Source: Verrucomicrobiales bacterium | Lineage (GTDB): Bacteria; Verrucomicrobiota; Verrucomicrobiia; Limisphaerales; JAFMIX01 | Reading direction: 5' to 3' | DNA: 11,793 nucleotides | Assembly: GCA_017853785.1 (NCBI GenBank) | Contig: JAFMIX010000047.1 | Coordinates: 1 to 11,793 of the forward strand | Part shown: positions 1 through 7,393 of the stretch, in pieces | How positions within the stretch are numbered: the first letter of the stretch is position 1 | Layout: each line of letters begins with the position of its first letter | The notes under the pieces: model-generated | Databases searched by the model: none | What the model was told of the DNA's origin: nothing | Seen by the model: only the letters and a program-made list of their open reading frames with translations | Made by a program: the position numbers and the translations under genes

Positions 1-390
1 CGGCTCAAGCCGCTCATGCTCCGCACGCCGGAGCGCGACAAGCACATCGTCAACGTCTCGGCGATGGAGGGGCAGTTCTACCGGAAGTTCAAGACCACGC
101 GGCATCCGCACACCAACATGGCCAAGGCCGCGCTGAACATGATGACGCGCACCAGCGCCGCGGATTACCACGCGGATGGCATTCACATGAACGCTGTGGA
201 CACAGGCTGGGTGACGGACGAAGACCCCGCGCAGATCGCTGCCCGCAAGGTGGCCGAGCACCGCTTCCATCCGCCGCTGGACATCGTGGACGGCGCGGCG
301 CGCATCGTGGATCCGATCATCGCGGGCATCAACACGGGCGAACACCTCTGGGGAAAATTTCTCAAGGACTACGCGCCGACGGATTGGTGA
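1..390 (+). CDS. SDR-family oxidoreductase, C-terminal part (5' truncated)
   Basis: This is the C-terminal 129 residues of a short-chain dehydrogenase/reductase. The reading frame is open to the left edge, so the Rossmann nucleotide-binding half (TGxxxGxG) lies outside the window. What is seen: a strand ending NVS (Ser codon at 58-60), which is the usual catalytic Ser position, then the helix block HTNMAKAALNMMTRTSA, then GIHMNAVDTGWVTDE, which matches the family's 'I.VN.V.PG.V.T' segment. Oddly, the residue four before the active-site Lys (codon 124-126) is Thr (112-114), where classical SDRs have Tyr, so the YxxxK motif reads TNMAK. The fold assignment is firm. Substrate and cofactor cannot be told, and the enzyme may use altered chemistry or be non-catalytic. 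The gene converges on the O-antigen ligase gene with only 7 bp between the stop codons. Confidence 0.85.
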   Translation, partial: RLKPLMLRTPERDKHIVNVSAMEGQFYRKFKTTRHPHTNMAKAALNMMTRTSAADYHADGIHMNAVDTGWVTDEDPAQIAARKVAEHRFHPPLDIVDGAARIVDPIIAGINTGEHLWGKFLKDYAPTDW

Positions 391-397
391 GTGCCTG

Positions 398-2269
398 CTA
401 CGGCCTCGCCGCTGCGTCCTGCAGGCGGCGGTTCACGATCTCAAGGTATTTCGTGGCGATGGGGTTGTTCACGTAGTCCAGCCGGAGGGAGCGCTCAAAA
501 TATTCCCGCGCCGCCGCGTAGTCGCCGGTCTGCACATGATGCCACCCCACGTGCGCCACGATGAAATGGTTGTTCGGGTCCAGCGCCTCCGCATGCACGA
601 AGTCCGCTGTCGCCGCGGCGTGCTGGTCCAGCCAGTGGCGGCACATGCCGCGGCGCAGCCAGTTGTTGCCGTCGTGGGGATTCAGCTTCATGCCGCGCTC
701 ATACCACGCGATGGCCTGTTGCGCCTGCGCGGCGTAGTTGGGGTTGCCGTCCATGCTGGCAATGCGCTGCACTTCGCCGAGCGCGTAGGTGGTGGCGGAA
801 TTGTTCGGCTCGACCGCGTATGCCGCTTGCCACGCCGCCGTCTGGGCCGGGGAAAAATCTTCTGCCCGCGCAGCGCGTTGCAGATGGCCCAGTTCGCGCC
901 CGCAACGCCAGCCTTGCGCGCCGAGGAAGATCATCGCCGCCAGCAGCGCGAAGGTCGTCGCGCCGCGCAGCGCGGGCCGCGCCGCGACCCAATGGCGTTC
1001 GGACGCGAATTGCTGGTAGCCCGCCAGCAGCGCCATGAGGGTGACGGCGAGGATGGCGTTGGCGGGGACGTGCAGGTTGAAGTCCACCACGGAATGCAGC
1101 AGCAGCGCGAACAGCCCCGTGCTTGCGCCGAGGACGAAGGCGGATTTATTCCCGCGACTGCCGCCGCGTTCGGTCTGCGGGCGCACGGCGCGCCAGGTCC
1201 GCCACGCGCGGAAGCCGAGCAAGCTCACCGCCGCCGCGATGATGCCCGCGCCGGTCACGCCCCAGTCGGCGAGCGTTTCGAGGTAGTCGTTGTGGACGTG
1301 CTCGGGCCGCAACTGCACGCCTTGCGGGCGGTAAGCACGGAAGCGGTCGTCGAAATGCGCCGGGCCGCCGCCGAACCAGAAGTGGTCGCGCCAGATCTGG
1401 ATGGCGGGCCGCCAGAGTTCGAAGCGCAGGTTACTCAAGGTGCGCGTCTCCTTGTTCGGTTCGAGGATGTTTTTGGCGCGGAGTTGCAGGGCGGGAGATT
1501 GCAGGAAAATAATTCCCCCCAAGGCCGCAATGGCCACCGCGCCGAGCAACGCGGGCCAACGCAGCCGGCTGCGCCAGAGAAACACCGCGAAGAACCCCGC
1601 GAGCGCGCCGCCGGTCGCGAGCCAGCCGCCGCGCGACAGCGTGACGACGATGCCGGCGGCCATCACGAGCGCGGCGTAGCCGAGGAGGATTTTCACGGCG
1701 GGTTTCAGGCGGCTCTCCAGCGCGAAGGCGAACGCGAGCGGCAGCAGCATCTCCAGAAAGCCCGCAAGATGGTTCGGGCAGATGTAGGTGCCGCCGGCGC
1801 GGCCGGGGTAGGGCGAACGGAACGTCCACACGCGGTCCGAGTGGGTGAGATATTGATAGACGGCGTAGAACGAGATCGCCATCGCCAGGAAGGTGAGCAC
1901 GCCGACAAAGACCGGCGCGGTTTCGGGCCGCACGTTGTTCAGCACGATGAAAAATAGGAGGGCGTAGACCAGCACGCGGACGAGTTCGAAGCGGGCGACG
2001 TATTCGATGTCCGCCGTGAAGTAGCGCGCGATGGCGTAGGCGGCGAACGCCAGCACCGCCCAGCAGACCGGGGGGAAGAAGAATTGCGGACGCGGGTTCA
2101 GCCAGAGCCGCAGCACCCACAGCAATGTCGCGCCGAGCGTGAGGGCTTGGAGGACGAGAAAATCCTGCGGGCGCACCGCGCCGGTGGCGAGCGGGCCGAA
2201 GCACAGCACCGCGAGGACGAGGCCAAGAATGCCCCGTTCGCACCATCGGTCCAAATGCTCGCGGCTCAT
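398..2269 (-). CDS. O-antigen ligase/polymerase (Wzy_C-type) with C-terminal TPRs
   Basis: A 623-residue polytopic inner-membrane protein of the Wzy/WaaL superfamily, which joins or polymerises lipid-linked glycans at the periplasmic face. Hydrophobic segments run from residue 12 to about 255 (for example 12-30, 65-82, 95-112, 117-140, 170-184, 192-210, 218-231 and 240-256), with more at about 335-352 and 380-450. Family signatures are GTYICPNHLAGFLEM (160-174), LSRGGW (211-216) and, in the large periplasmic loop, FGGGPAHF (299-306) followed by EHVHNDYLE (323-331), whose His is typical of the Wzy_C motif. Residues about 490-615 form TPR-like helices (AIAWYERGMKLNP, ADFVHAEALDPNN, AREYFERSLRLD), probably in the periplasm for binding partners. 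The start is the ATG at 2269; no Shine-Dalgarno sequence is visible. It is divergent from the TMTC-like gene. Ligase and polymerase cannot be separated from sequence alone, and some family members are protein O-glycosyltransferases. Confidence 0.88.
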   Translation of the reverse strand: MSREHLDRWCERGILGLVLAVLCFGPLATGAVRPQDFLVLQALTLGATLLWVLRLWLNPRPQFFFPPVCWAVLAFAAYAIARYFTADIEYVARFELVRVLVYALLFFIVLNNVRPETAPVFVGVLTFLAMAISFYAVYQYLTHSDRVWTFRSPYPGRAGGTYICPNHLAGFLEMLLPLAFAFALESRLKPAVKILLGYAALVMAAGIVVTLSRGGWLATGGALAGFFAVFLWRSRLRWPALLGAVAIAALGGIIFLQSPALQLRAKNILEPNKETRTLSNLRFELWRPAIQIWRDHFWFGGGPAHFDDRFRAYRPQGVQLRPEHVHNDYLETLADWGVTGAGIIAAAVSLLGFRAWRTWRAVRPQTERGGSRGNKSAFVLGASTGLFALLLHSVVDFNLHVPANAILAVTLMALLAGYQQFASERHWVAARPALRGATTFALLAAMIFLGAQGWRCGRELGHLQRAARAEDFSPAQTAAWQAAYAVEPNNSATTYALGEVQRIASMDGNPNYAAQAQQAIAWYERGMKLNPHDGNNWLRRGMCRHWLDQHAAATADFVHAEALDPNNHFIVAHVGWHHVQTGDYAAAREYFERSLRLDYVNNPIATKYLEIVNRRLQDAAARP

Positions 2270-2344
2270 GGGCGGAGCGTAATGGATTGGTGCGGACGGG
2301 TCACGCGATTTGAAAAGCGCGGCTGGTGTTGGCGCGGGCGACTG

Positions 2345-2353
2345 TTTAGATTC
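2345..2353 (+). promoter_or_regulatory. AT-rich TTTAGATTC motif, possible -10 region
   Basis: TTTAGATTC lies 12 bp before the chosen ATG of the TMTC-like gene, in the 96-bp divergent intergenic region. The same nonamer sits before the transketolase gene. The hexamer TAGATT matches four of six bases of a sigma-70 -10 box (TATAAT), and the position would give a very short leader. No convincing -35 box is visible at the right spacing, so this is only a candidate. Confidence 0.3.
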
Positions 2354-2365
2354 CGTGCGTCTGAA

Positions 2366-4078
2366 ATGGAAACCCCGCTGCCATCCTGGCCTGAGAAGAA
2401 ATTTTTACGGCTGACCGCGCTCCTGCTGGCGGTGGTGACGTTCGCGCTGTTCTCGCCGGCGATCGGTTACGAGTTCCTCAACTACGACGATGATCTTTAC
2501 GTCTACAACAATGCGGCGGTACAGGCGGGGTTGAGTCCGGCGGGCGTGGCGTATGCGTTCACGAGCCGCGACGTGGGCACGTGGGCGCCGCTGACGTGGC
2601 TTTCGTATCAGGCGGACACCACACTGCTTGGGGCGCGGGCGAGTTCGTATCACTTCACCAACATCCTGCTGCACACCGCCGCCGGGGTGGCGTTGTTTTT
2701 TGCGCTGGTGCTGCTGCTGCGGCGCTATTGGGCGAGCGTGCTGGTGGCGGGAATTTTTCTGCTGCACCCGCTCCGCACCGAATCGGTCGTCTGGATTGCC
2801 GAGCGCAAGGATGTGGTGTTCGCCTTGTTTTGGGCGCTAGGCTTGTGGGCTTACGCCGGTTATAGCCGGCGGTCAAACGCCGCGCGGTGGGCGCTGGTGT
2901 TCCTCTGTTTCCTCGGCGGCATGATGTCGAAGTTCATGATGGCGACGTTTCCGTTTGTGCTGCTGCTGCTGGATTTCTGGCCACTGAACCGTGCGGGGGA
3001 AAATGCCGTGAACTGGCGGGCGCGGGTCTGGCCGTTGGTGCGGGAGAAAATCCCGTTCTTCCTCGCGGTGGGGGTGTTTCACCGGTTCACCGTCAGCGCC
3101 TTGGATACGACGGAGGCGTTGCAGGTGACCGGGCCGGATATCGGCGGGCGGCTCGCCCGGGTGGTGGAGAACTACAGTTTCTATCTCGGCAAAATCTTCT
3201 GGCCCGCGGCGCGTTCGCTGCTTTATCCGCTGCACGATGTTTCTTTGCTGGCGGTGGCTGGCGGTGTCGTGCTGCTGCTCGGCTTGACCGGCATCACGAT
3301 GTGGCAAATGCGGCGGCAGCCGTGGCTGCTCGTGGGCTGGCTGTGGTTCTTGGGCGCGCTCGTGCCGGTGATCGGTTTCGTCCAATTCGGGCATTTCTTC
3401 GTGGCGGATCGTTACGCCTATATTCCATCGGTCGGTCTTGCTCTTGCGCTCGCGGTGGGATTGGAACATTGGGCGGGACGCTTTTCCGCGTCCCGCAAAA
3501 TCATGGCGGCGGTCACGGCCGTCGTCCTCGCCGGCTGCGCGGGGGCGACGCACTTCGACTTGCCGCGCTGGCAAAATTCCCTCGCGCTCTACGACGCAGC
3601 ACTGGCGGTCGGGCCGCATCGCACCGCTTACCATAATCGCGGCACGACGCTGCTCCGGCTCGGCCAGCCGGCACGGGCGTTGGCGGATTTCAATGCCGCG
3701 TTGCGGTTGCGCCCGGATTACGCGAGCGCGCTCAACAATCGCGCGAGCGTCTGGATGGAGTTGGGCAACCTCGACGCTGCACTCGCCGATTGCTCCGCCG
3801 CACTGCGGGCGAATCCGGCTTTCGCCGACGCGTTCAACAATCGCGGCAATGTGCATAGCCGCCGGGGCGAACCCGAGCAAGCTGTAGCCGACTACGACCG
3901 TGCGATAAAACTGAACCCCGCCGCGCCGCTCTATTACAACAACCGCGCCGCCGCGTGGTTCGAGCAGAAACAATTCGCCCGGGCGCAGGCCGATTTGCAG
4001 CGGTGTCGCGAATTGGGTGGCCAGCCGCATCCCGGACTGGTGGCGGCGGTGGCGGCGGCGGCGCAGGCGCAGCCGTAG
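2366..4078 (+). CDS. TMTC-like GT-C membrane protein with C-terminal TPRs
   Basis: A 570-residue protein with about ten membrane segments (residues about 15-410) and at least four TPRs (about 420-555). The membrane part resembles the GT-C fold of TMTC/protein O-mannosyltransferase relatives, which transfer a sugar from a lipid carrier to protein outside the cytoplasm. Seen: the first extracytoplasmic loop has an acidic cluster NYDDDLYV (Asp 41-43), the usual catalytic position. Further on are HPLRTESVVWIAERKD (134-149), LLLLDFWPLNR, FYLGKIFWPA and FVADRYAYIPSVGL, all blocks shared with bacterial TMTC-like proteins. TPR repeats include YHNRGTTLLRLG, ALNNRASVWMELG, AFNNRGNVHSRRG and YYNNRAAAWFEQ. 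I chose ATG 2366 because the hydrophobic N-terminus begins there; an upstream in-frame ATG at 2084 would run through the divergent ligase gene. No Shine-Dalgarno sequence is seen. Acceptor and donor are unknown; an envelope-protein glycosylation role is inferred. Confidence 0.83.
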   Translation: METPLPSWPEKKFLRLTALLLAVVTFALFSPAIGYEFLNYDDDLYVYNNAAVQAGLSPAGVAYAFTSRDVGTWAPLTWLSYQADTTLLGARASSYHFTNILLHTAAGVALFFALVLLLRRYWASVLVAGIFLLHPLRTESVVWIAERKDVVFALFWALGLWAYAGYSRRSNAARWALVFLCFLGGMMSKFMMATFPFVLLLLDFWPLNRAGENAVNWRARVWPLVREKIPFFLAVGVFHRFTVSALDTTEALQVTGPDIGGRLARVVENYSFYLGKIFWPAARSLLYPLHDVSLLAVAGGVVLLLGLTGITMWQMRRQPWLLVGWLWFLGALVPVIGFVQFGHFFVADRYAYIPSVGLALALAVGLEHWAGRFSASRKIMAAVTAVVLAGCAGATHFDLPRWQNSLALYDAALAVGPHRTAYHNRGTTLLRLGQPARALADFNAALRLRPDYASALNNRASVWMELGNLDAALADCSAALRANPAFADAFNNRGNVHSRRGEPEQAVADYDRAIKLNPAAPLYYNNRAAAWFEQKQFARAQADLQRCRELGGQPHPGLVAAVAAAAQAQP

Positions 4079-4141
4079 CCTGCCGCGGTTGAGCAATGGA
4101 GTCTGTAGCTATATTTAATCCTTCCAATTTCACCGCGCCGT

Positions 4142-4150
4142 TTTAGATTC
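4142..4150 (+). promoter_or_regulatory. AT-rich TTTAGATTC motif before transketolase, possible -10 region
   Basis: This is the second copy of TTTAGATTC, 22 bp before the transketolase ATG and followed by an A/T-rich leader (4158-4172). It is an exact repeat of the motif before the TMTC-like gene, in a genome that is otherwise strongly GC-rich. A weak TTCCAA at 4122-4127 stands 16 bp upstream of TAGATT, at plausible -35 spacing but with only three of six matches to TTGACA. The promoter assignment is inference. Confidence 0.35.
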
Positions 4151-4172
4151 TCGGCTCAATTTAATTTATTTT

Positions 4173-6254
4173 ATGGCTGCTGATACCTCCGTGGTGAAAC
4201 CTGTCGAAGCGCCCGCACTCGCGCCGCTCCAACTCAAATCCAAACTCGCACCCACGCCGACCGTCGCGCTGAAATATTCTACGACGGTGAAGAACGCTGC
4301 CGGTGCAGCCATCACCCTCGCCGACCCGCGCGCCAGCCGCGCGGCCGTCGCACTGATGGATGTTCACGCCGTCAACGGCGGCGCGGCGTGCCATTGGGGC
4401 GGCCCGGCGGCGTTTGCGGAGATCATGTCCGCGATTCACGGCGTGATGTTCGCCATCCAGGGACGGCCGTGGCACGAGGCGTTCAACTTCGTCAACGACG
4501 CCGGCCACGCGGAGAACGGTGTTTACGCCCTGCGCGCGCTTTATGGCTTCGACGGCATGACGCTGGACACGCTGAAAGGTTTTCGCAGCATCGCCAGCAA
4601 GCTCACCGGCCACGGCGAATCGCACTTGAATCCCGAGGGCGTGCTCTTGAGCAACGGCCCGCTCGGTTCGTCGCTCCCGCAGGCGCAAGGTTTGGCCATC
4701 GGCGACAAACTCGCCCAGCGCGACCGCGTCACCATCTGCGTCGTCAGCGACGGCGCGAGCATGGAAGGCGAAGCCAAGGAAGCCTTCGCCGCCATCCCCG
4801 GCCTCGCCGCCAAGGGCAAGGTGAATCCGTTCGTGATGATCATCTCCGACAACGACACCAAGCTCTCGGGTCGCATCACGAAGGATTCGTTCAGCATGAA
4901 TCCCACGTTCGCCAGCATCGGCGGGCTGGGCTGGAATGTCATTCCCGTCGTCAATGGAAATAATTTGCAGGACGTTTATCTCGCGCTCGAAAAGGCCCTC
5001 GCCGCCGCGAAGGCCGATCCGACCAAGCCCGTGTGCATCCTTGCCAAGACCGTGAAGGGCTATGGCGTGAAAGCCACGATGGAGAGTGCGTCCGGCGGGC
5101 ACGGCTTCCCGCTGGCGAACGGCGAGAAGATCATCGAGTTCGTGGATGAAATCTGGGGCGGTACGACCCCCGCCGAGTTTGCCGGGTGGGCGAAGGCCTT
5201 GCGTACTGATTGGGAAACCAAAGAAGCCGCGAAGAAAGCGAAGGCCGATGCCGCCGCCGCTGCCGGCACGCCCGCGCCCGCGAAGCCGAAGACGGACAAG
5301 GTGCAGGCTGGTCTCGGCAAGGCCGCGATTCGCGCGGCAATGGAAGGTTTGCCGGTGTTCTCCATTTCGTCCGATGTGCAGGGCTCGACCGGGATCAGCG
5401 TCTTTCACAAGAGTTGCCCCGACCGCTGGATCGAGGTCGGCATCGCCGAGGCGAACATGGTCAGCACCGCCGCCGGGTTGTCGAAGGCGGGCTTTATTCC
5501 CATCGTAGACACCTTCGGGCAGTTCGGTGTGACGAAAGGAAATTTGCCGCTCACGATGGCTGCGCTTTCGCAAGCGCCGGTCATCGCGCTATTCTCGCAC
5601 GTTGGGTTTCAGGATGCGGCGGACGGCGCGAGCCATCAGGCAACGACGTATTTCGCCGCGCTCTCGGCAATCCCGCACACCTGCGTGATCGCGCCGAGTT
5701 GCTCGGACGAGGCAGAGGCGTTGATGTATGAGGCCATCCAGCGCTTCGCCGCCGACCGCGCGGCGGGCAAGGACGGGGAGAATTACATCTTCTTCGTGGG
5801 CCGCGAAAATTATCCGCTGACGTGGATCGAAGGCGCGAAGTTTCCGTGGGGCAGGGCGCAAGTCCTCGCCACCGGCAGCGACGTCGTTCTCATCGGCTGC
5901 GGCGTGTTGGTGAACAAAGCCATCGAAGCCGGCAAGCTGCTCGCGGCGCAGGGCGTGAAGGCCACGGTCATCAGCAACCCGTTCGTGAACCGCGTGGACC
6001 TCGACACCATCGGTGCGGCGGTGAGGGCTTGCGGCGGCAAGGTCGTGACCATCGAAGACCACCAAGTTATCGGCGGCATGGGCGCGCAGGTTTCGCACGC
6101 GCTCTCGAACGCGGGCATCGCGCACAGCATGAAATCGCTGGGCATCCCCGGCGAATTCGGCCAGAGCGCGTATCTCGCCGAACAGCTCTACGAACGCCAC
6201 GGCCTGACCGCGCCGAAGATGGCGGCGGCGGCGCTGGCGTTGTTGGGGAAATAG
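4173..6254 (+). CDS. tkt: Transketolase
   Basis: A complete 693-residue thiamine-diphosphate enzyme of the pentose phosphate (or Calvin) pathway that moves two-carbon ketol units between sugar phosphates; cytosolic. Both halves of the family are present. By alignment from memory to E. coli and yeast transketolase: His74 (ACHWGGP, where typical enzymes have SGHPGxP), His112 (NDAGHAEN), His147 (LTGHGES), SNGPLGSS for TGPLGQG, Asp193 and Asn227 of the ThDP/Mg motif (SDGASMEG ... SDNDTKLSG), His310 (GGHGFPL), the catalytic Glu426 (GIAEANM) and His488 (DGASHQAT). Asp484 (the DGASHQ Asp) also fits. An Ala/Lys/Pro-rich linker at about residues 350-375 joins the PP and Pyr domains and is richer in Ala/Lys than usual. 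The N-terminal ~30 residues are also an Ala/Pro/Lys-rich extension. The start has no Shine-Dalgarno sequence but an AT-rich leader. The gene appears monocistronic. The active-site set argues for activity, though the divergent first motif places it outside the best-studied branch. Confidence 0.93.
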   Translation: MAADTSVVKPVEAPALAPLQLKSKLAPTPTVALKYSTTVKNAAGAAITLADPRASRAAVALMDVHAVNGGAACHWGGPAAFAEIMSAIHGVMFAIQGRPWHEAFNFVNDAGHAENGVYALRALYGFDGMTLDTLKGFRSIASKLTGHGESHLNPEGVLLSNGPLGSSLPQAQGLAIGDKLAQRDRVTICVVSDGASMEGEAKEAFAAIPGLAAKGKVNPFVMIISDNDTKLSGRITKDSFSMNPTFASIGGLGWNVIPVVNGNNLQDVYLALEKALAAAKADPTKPVCILAKTVKGYGVKATMESASGGHGFPLANGEKIIEFVDEIWGGTTPAEFAGWAKALRTDWETKEAAKKAKADAAAAAGTPAPAKPKTDKVQAGLGKAAIRAAMEGLPVFSISSDVQGSTGISVFHKSCPDRWIEVGIAEANMVSTAAGLSKAGFIPIVDTFGQFGVTKGNLPLTMAALSQAPVIALFSHVGFQDAADGASHQATTYFAALSAIPHTCVIAPSCSDEAEALMYEAIQRFAADRAAGKDGENYIFFVGRENYPLTWIEGAKFPWGRAQVLATGSDVVLIGCGVLVNKAIEAGKLLAAQGVKATVISNPFVNRVDLDTIGAAVRACGGKVVTIEDHQVIGGMGAQVSHALSNAGIAHSMKSLGIPGEFGQSAYLAEQLYERHGLTAPKMAAAALALLGK

Positions 6255-6336
6255 GCTGGATTGGGCCGGGCGAATTCGGTTTCGGAAGGCCGTGAGGTGG
6301 TTGGCGGCGGTAAAAAATTTCCGGGAGCCCGGTTTC

Positions 6337-6352
6337 TGGCTGCAAAGCTGCT
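6337..6352 (+). promoter_or_regulatory. Candidate sigma-54 (-24/-12) promoter for the prepilin operon
   Basis: TGGCTGCAAAGCTGCT keeps the invariant GG (6338-6339) and GC (6350-6351) exactly ten bases apart, with TGGC at -24 and TGCT at -12, as in the sigma-54 consensus TGGCACG-N4-TTGCA. The inner ACG of the -24 box is not kept. Transcription would begin near 6362, about 30 bp before the first prepilin ATG. Sigma-54 control of pilin genes is known in other bacteria, which makes the match more plausible. I see no enhancer-binding-protein gene in the window. Confidence 0.33.
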
Positions 6353-6391
6353 TGATTCATCCACGGTTTGGCCTAAAGCTGGCCGCAAAAT

Positions 6392-6871
6392 ATGAGATGG
6401 ATCCCACAAAATGCCCGATTCCGGGGATATCGCCTGCAGGCGGGCCTGACGTTGGTCGAAGTGATGGTCGCCGTGGCGGTCATGTCCATCATGGTGGTTT
6501 CGTTGTATGCGGGTTTTACGTTCGCCTTCTCCCAGATAAAGAGCACGCAGGAAAACGTGCGGGCCACGCAGATTTTGGAGGAACGGATGGAGGTCATCCG
6601 GCTGCTGAACTGGGATCAGGTCGTCAATCTCCCCGGCTACATCCCGGCGACGTTCACCGCGCCGTTCTACGCGGACAATCCCACCAACGACACCGGTAAC
6701 CTCACCTACACCGGCGTGGTGACGGTGGCGGCGGCCCCGCTGACGGAAACGTATTCCAACGATTTGCGGATGATCACGATCGACCTGACCTGGCCCTCAG
6801 GCAACGTCACCCGCCGCCGGCAGATGATCACGTTCACGTCCCAGTATGGAGTGCAAAAATACATTTACTGA
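6392..6871 (+). CDS. Type IV prepilin-like protein, PilV/PulI-like minor pilin
   Basis: A 159-residue minor prepilin/pseudopilin of a type IV pilus or type II secretion machine. It has a class III leader of 18 residues with basic residues (Arg9, Arg11, Arg14). The prepilin peptidase site is Gly18|Leu19, then LTLVEVMVAVAVMSIMV with Glu at +5 (Glu23), followed by the hydrophobic alpha-1 helix to about residue 40. Leu at +1 instead of Phe is a tolerated variant. The rest (QILEERMEVIRLLNWDQV and a beta-rich C-terminus) fits PilV-type proteins. It is the first gene of an overlapping four-gene unit, following a 137-bp gap that holds the sigma-54-like sequence. No clear Shine-Dalgarno sequence precedes the ATG. 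Its place in the complex is inferred from gene order. Confidence 0.82.
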   Translation: MRWIPQNARFRGYRLQAGLTLVEVMVAVAVMSIMVVSLYAGFTFAFSQIKSTQENVRATQILEERMEVIRLLNWDQVVNLPGYIPATFTAPFYADNPTNDTGNLTYTGVVTVAAAPLTETYSNDLRMITIDLTWPSGNVTRRRQMITFTSQYGVQKYIY

Positions 6872-7388
6872 CCGCCGCCGCGCCGGCTTCACGCTCGTCG
6901 AGCTGATGATCGCCACGGGCATCAGCCTCGTGATTGCCACGGCCATCGGGCTGCTCGCCTTCTTCAGCAGCCGCAGCTTTTTGGCCATGACCAATTATCT
7001 GGAAATGGCGCAATACAGCCGGCTTGCGCTCGACAAGATGTCTTTGGAAATCCGGCAGGCGGGCCGGTTGACGGCCTACGCCACCAACAGCCTCACGTTT
7101 CAAGACGTGAACGGCAACCCGCTCCGCTTCACCTACGACCCCGGCAGCCGGAAACTGTTCCGCATCAGCGGGGGCGTGACCAACACCTATCTCCGCGAAT
7201 GTGACGCGCTGAAGTTTTGGATCTACCAGCACACGGTGATTTCCAATACGTTCGAATGTTATCTCCCCGCCACTGTAACCAACGCGCGGGTGGTCCAGAT
7301 AAACTGGAAATGTTCCCGCCCGATCCTGGGAACCAAAGCCACCACGGACAGCGTCCTGTCGGCCACCATCGCCCTGCGCAACCGTTAA
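6846..7388 (+). CDS. Type IV prepilin-like protein, PilW/PulJ-like minor pilin
   Basis: A 180-residue minor prepilin. Its short basic leader (RRR at 10-12) ends in the peptidase site Gly14|Phe15, then FTLVELMIATGISLVIATAIGLLAFF with Glu at +5 (Glu19). The following helix (YLEMAQYSRLALDKMSLEIRQAG) and the beta-rich C-terminal region with SLTFQDVNGNPLRFTYD resemble PilW/PulJ-type proteins. The start overlaps the end of the PilV-like gene by 26 bp, which suggests translational coupling; no Shine-Dalgarno sequence is seen. Together with its neighbours it probably forms the tip or initiation complex of a pilus or pseudopilus. Confidence 0.8.
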   Translation: MECKNTFTDRRRAGFTLVELMIATGISLVIATAIGLLAFFSSRSFLAMTNYLEMAQYSRLALDKMSLEIRQAGRLTAYATNSLTFQDVNGNPLRFTYDPGSRKLFRISGGVTNTYLRECDALKFWIYQHTVISNTFECYLPATVTNARVVQINWKCSRPILGTKATTDSVLSATIALRNR

Positions 7389-7393
7389 GAGCC

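Noticed and set aside
536..1957. 473-codon open frame on the plus strand opposite the O-antigen ligase
   Set aside because: Its translation is Arg/His/Gly/Glu-rich with no hydrophobic core or recognisable motif, as expected for the antisense frame of a GC-rich gene; the minus-strand frame has clear family signatures.
2084..2365. N-terminal extension of the TMTC-like frame
   Set aside because: It would overlap the divergent ligase gene by 186 bp and encodes Arg/Glu/Gln-rich sequence unlike the family; ATG 2366 directly precedes the first membrane helix.
2873..4096. 407-codon minus-strand open frame opposite the TMTC-like gene
   Set aside because: Arg/His/Gln-rich composition without motifs; the plus strand encodes membrane helices and TPRs over the same DNA.
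4161..5573. 470-codon minus-strand open frame opposite transketolase
   Set aside because: Composition of an antisense shadow (Arg, Gly, His rich); the plus strand holds all transketolase motifs.
6321..6332. CCGGGAGCCCGG inverted repeat as a terminator after transketolase
   Set aside because: The two arms leave only a two-base loop and no T-run follows, so a stable hairpin terminator is not supported.
7217..7393. N-terminal extension of the PilX-like frame
   Set aside because: It lies inside the PilW-like gene and would bury the N-terminal membrane helix that PilX-type proteins have at their start.
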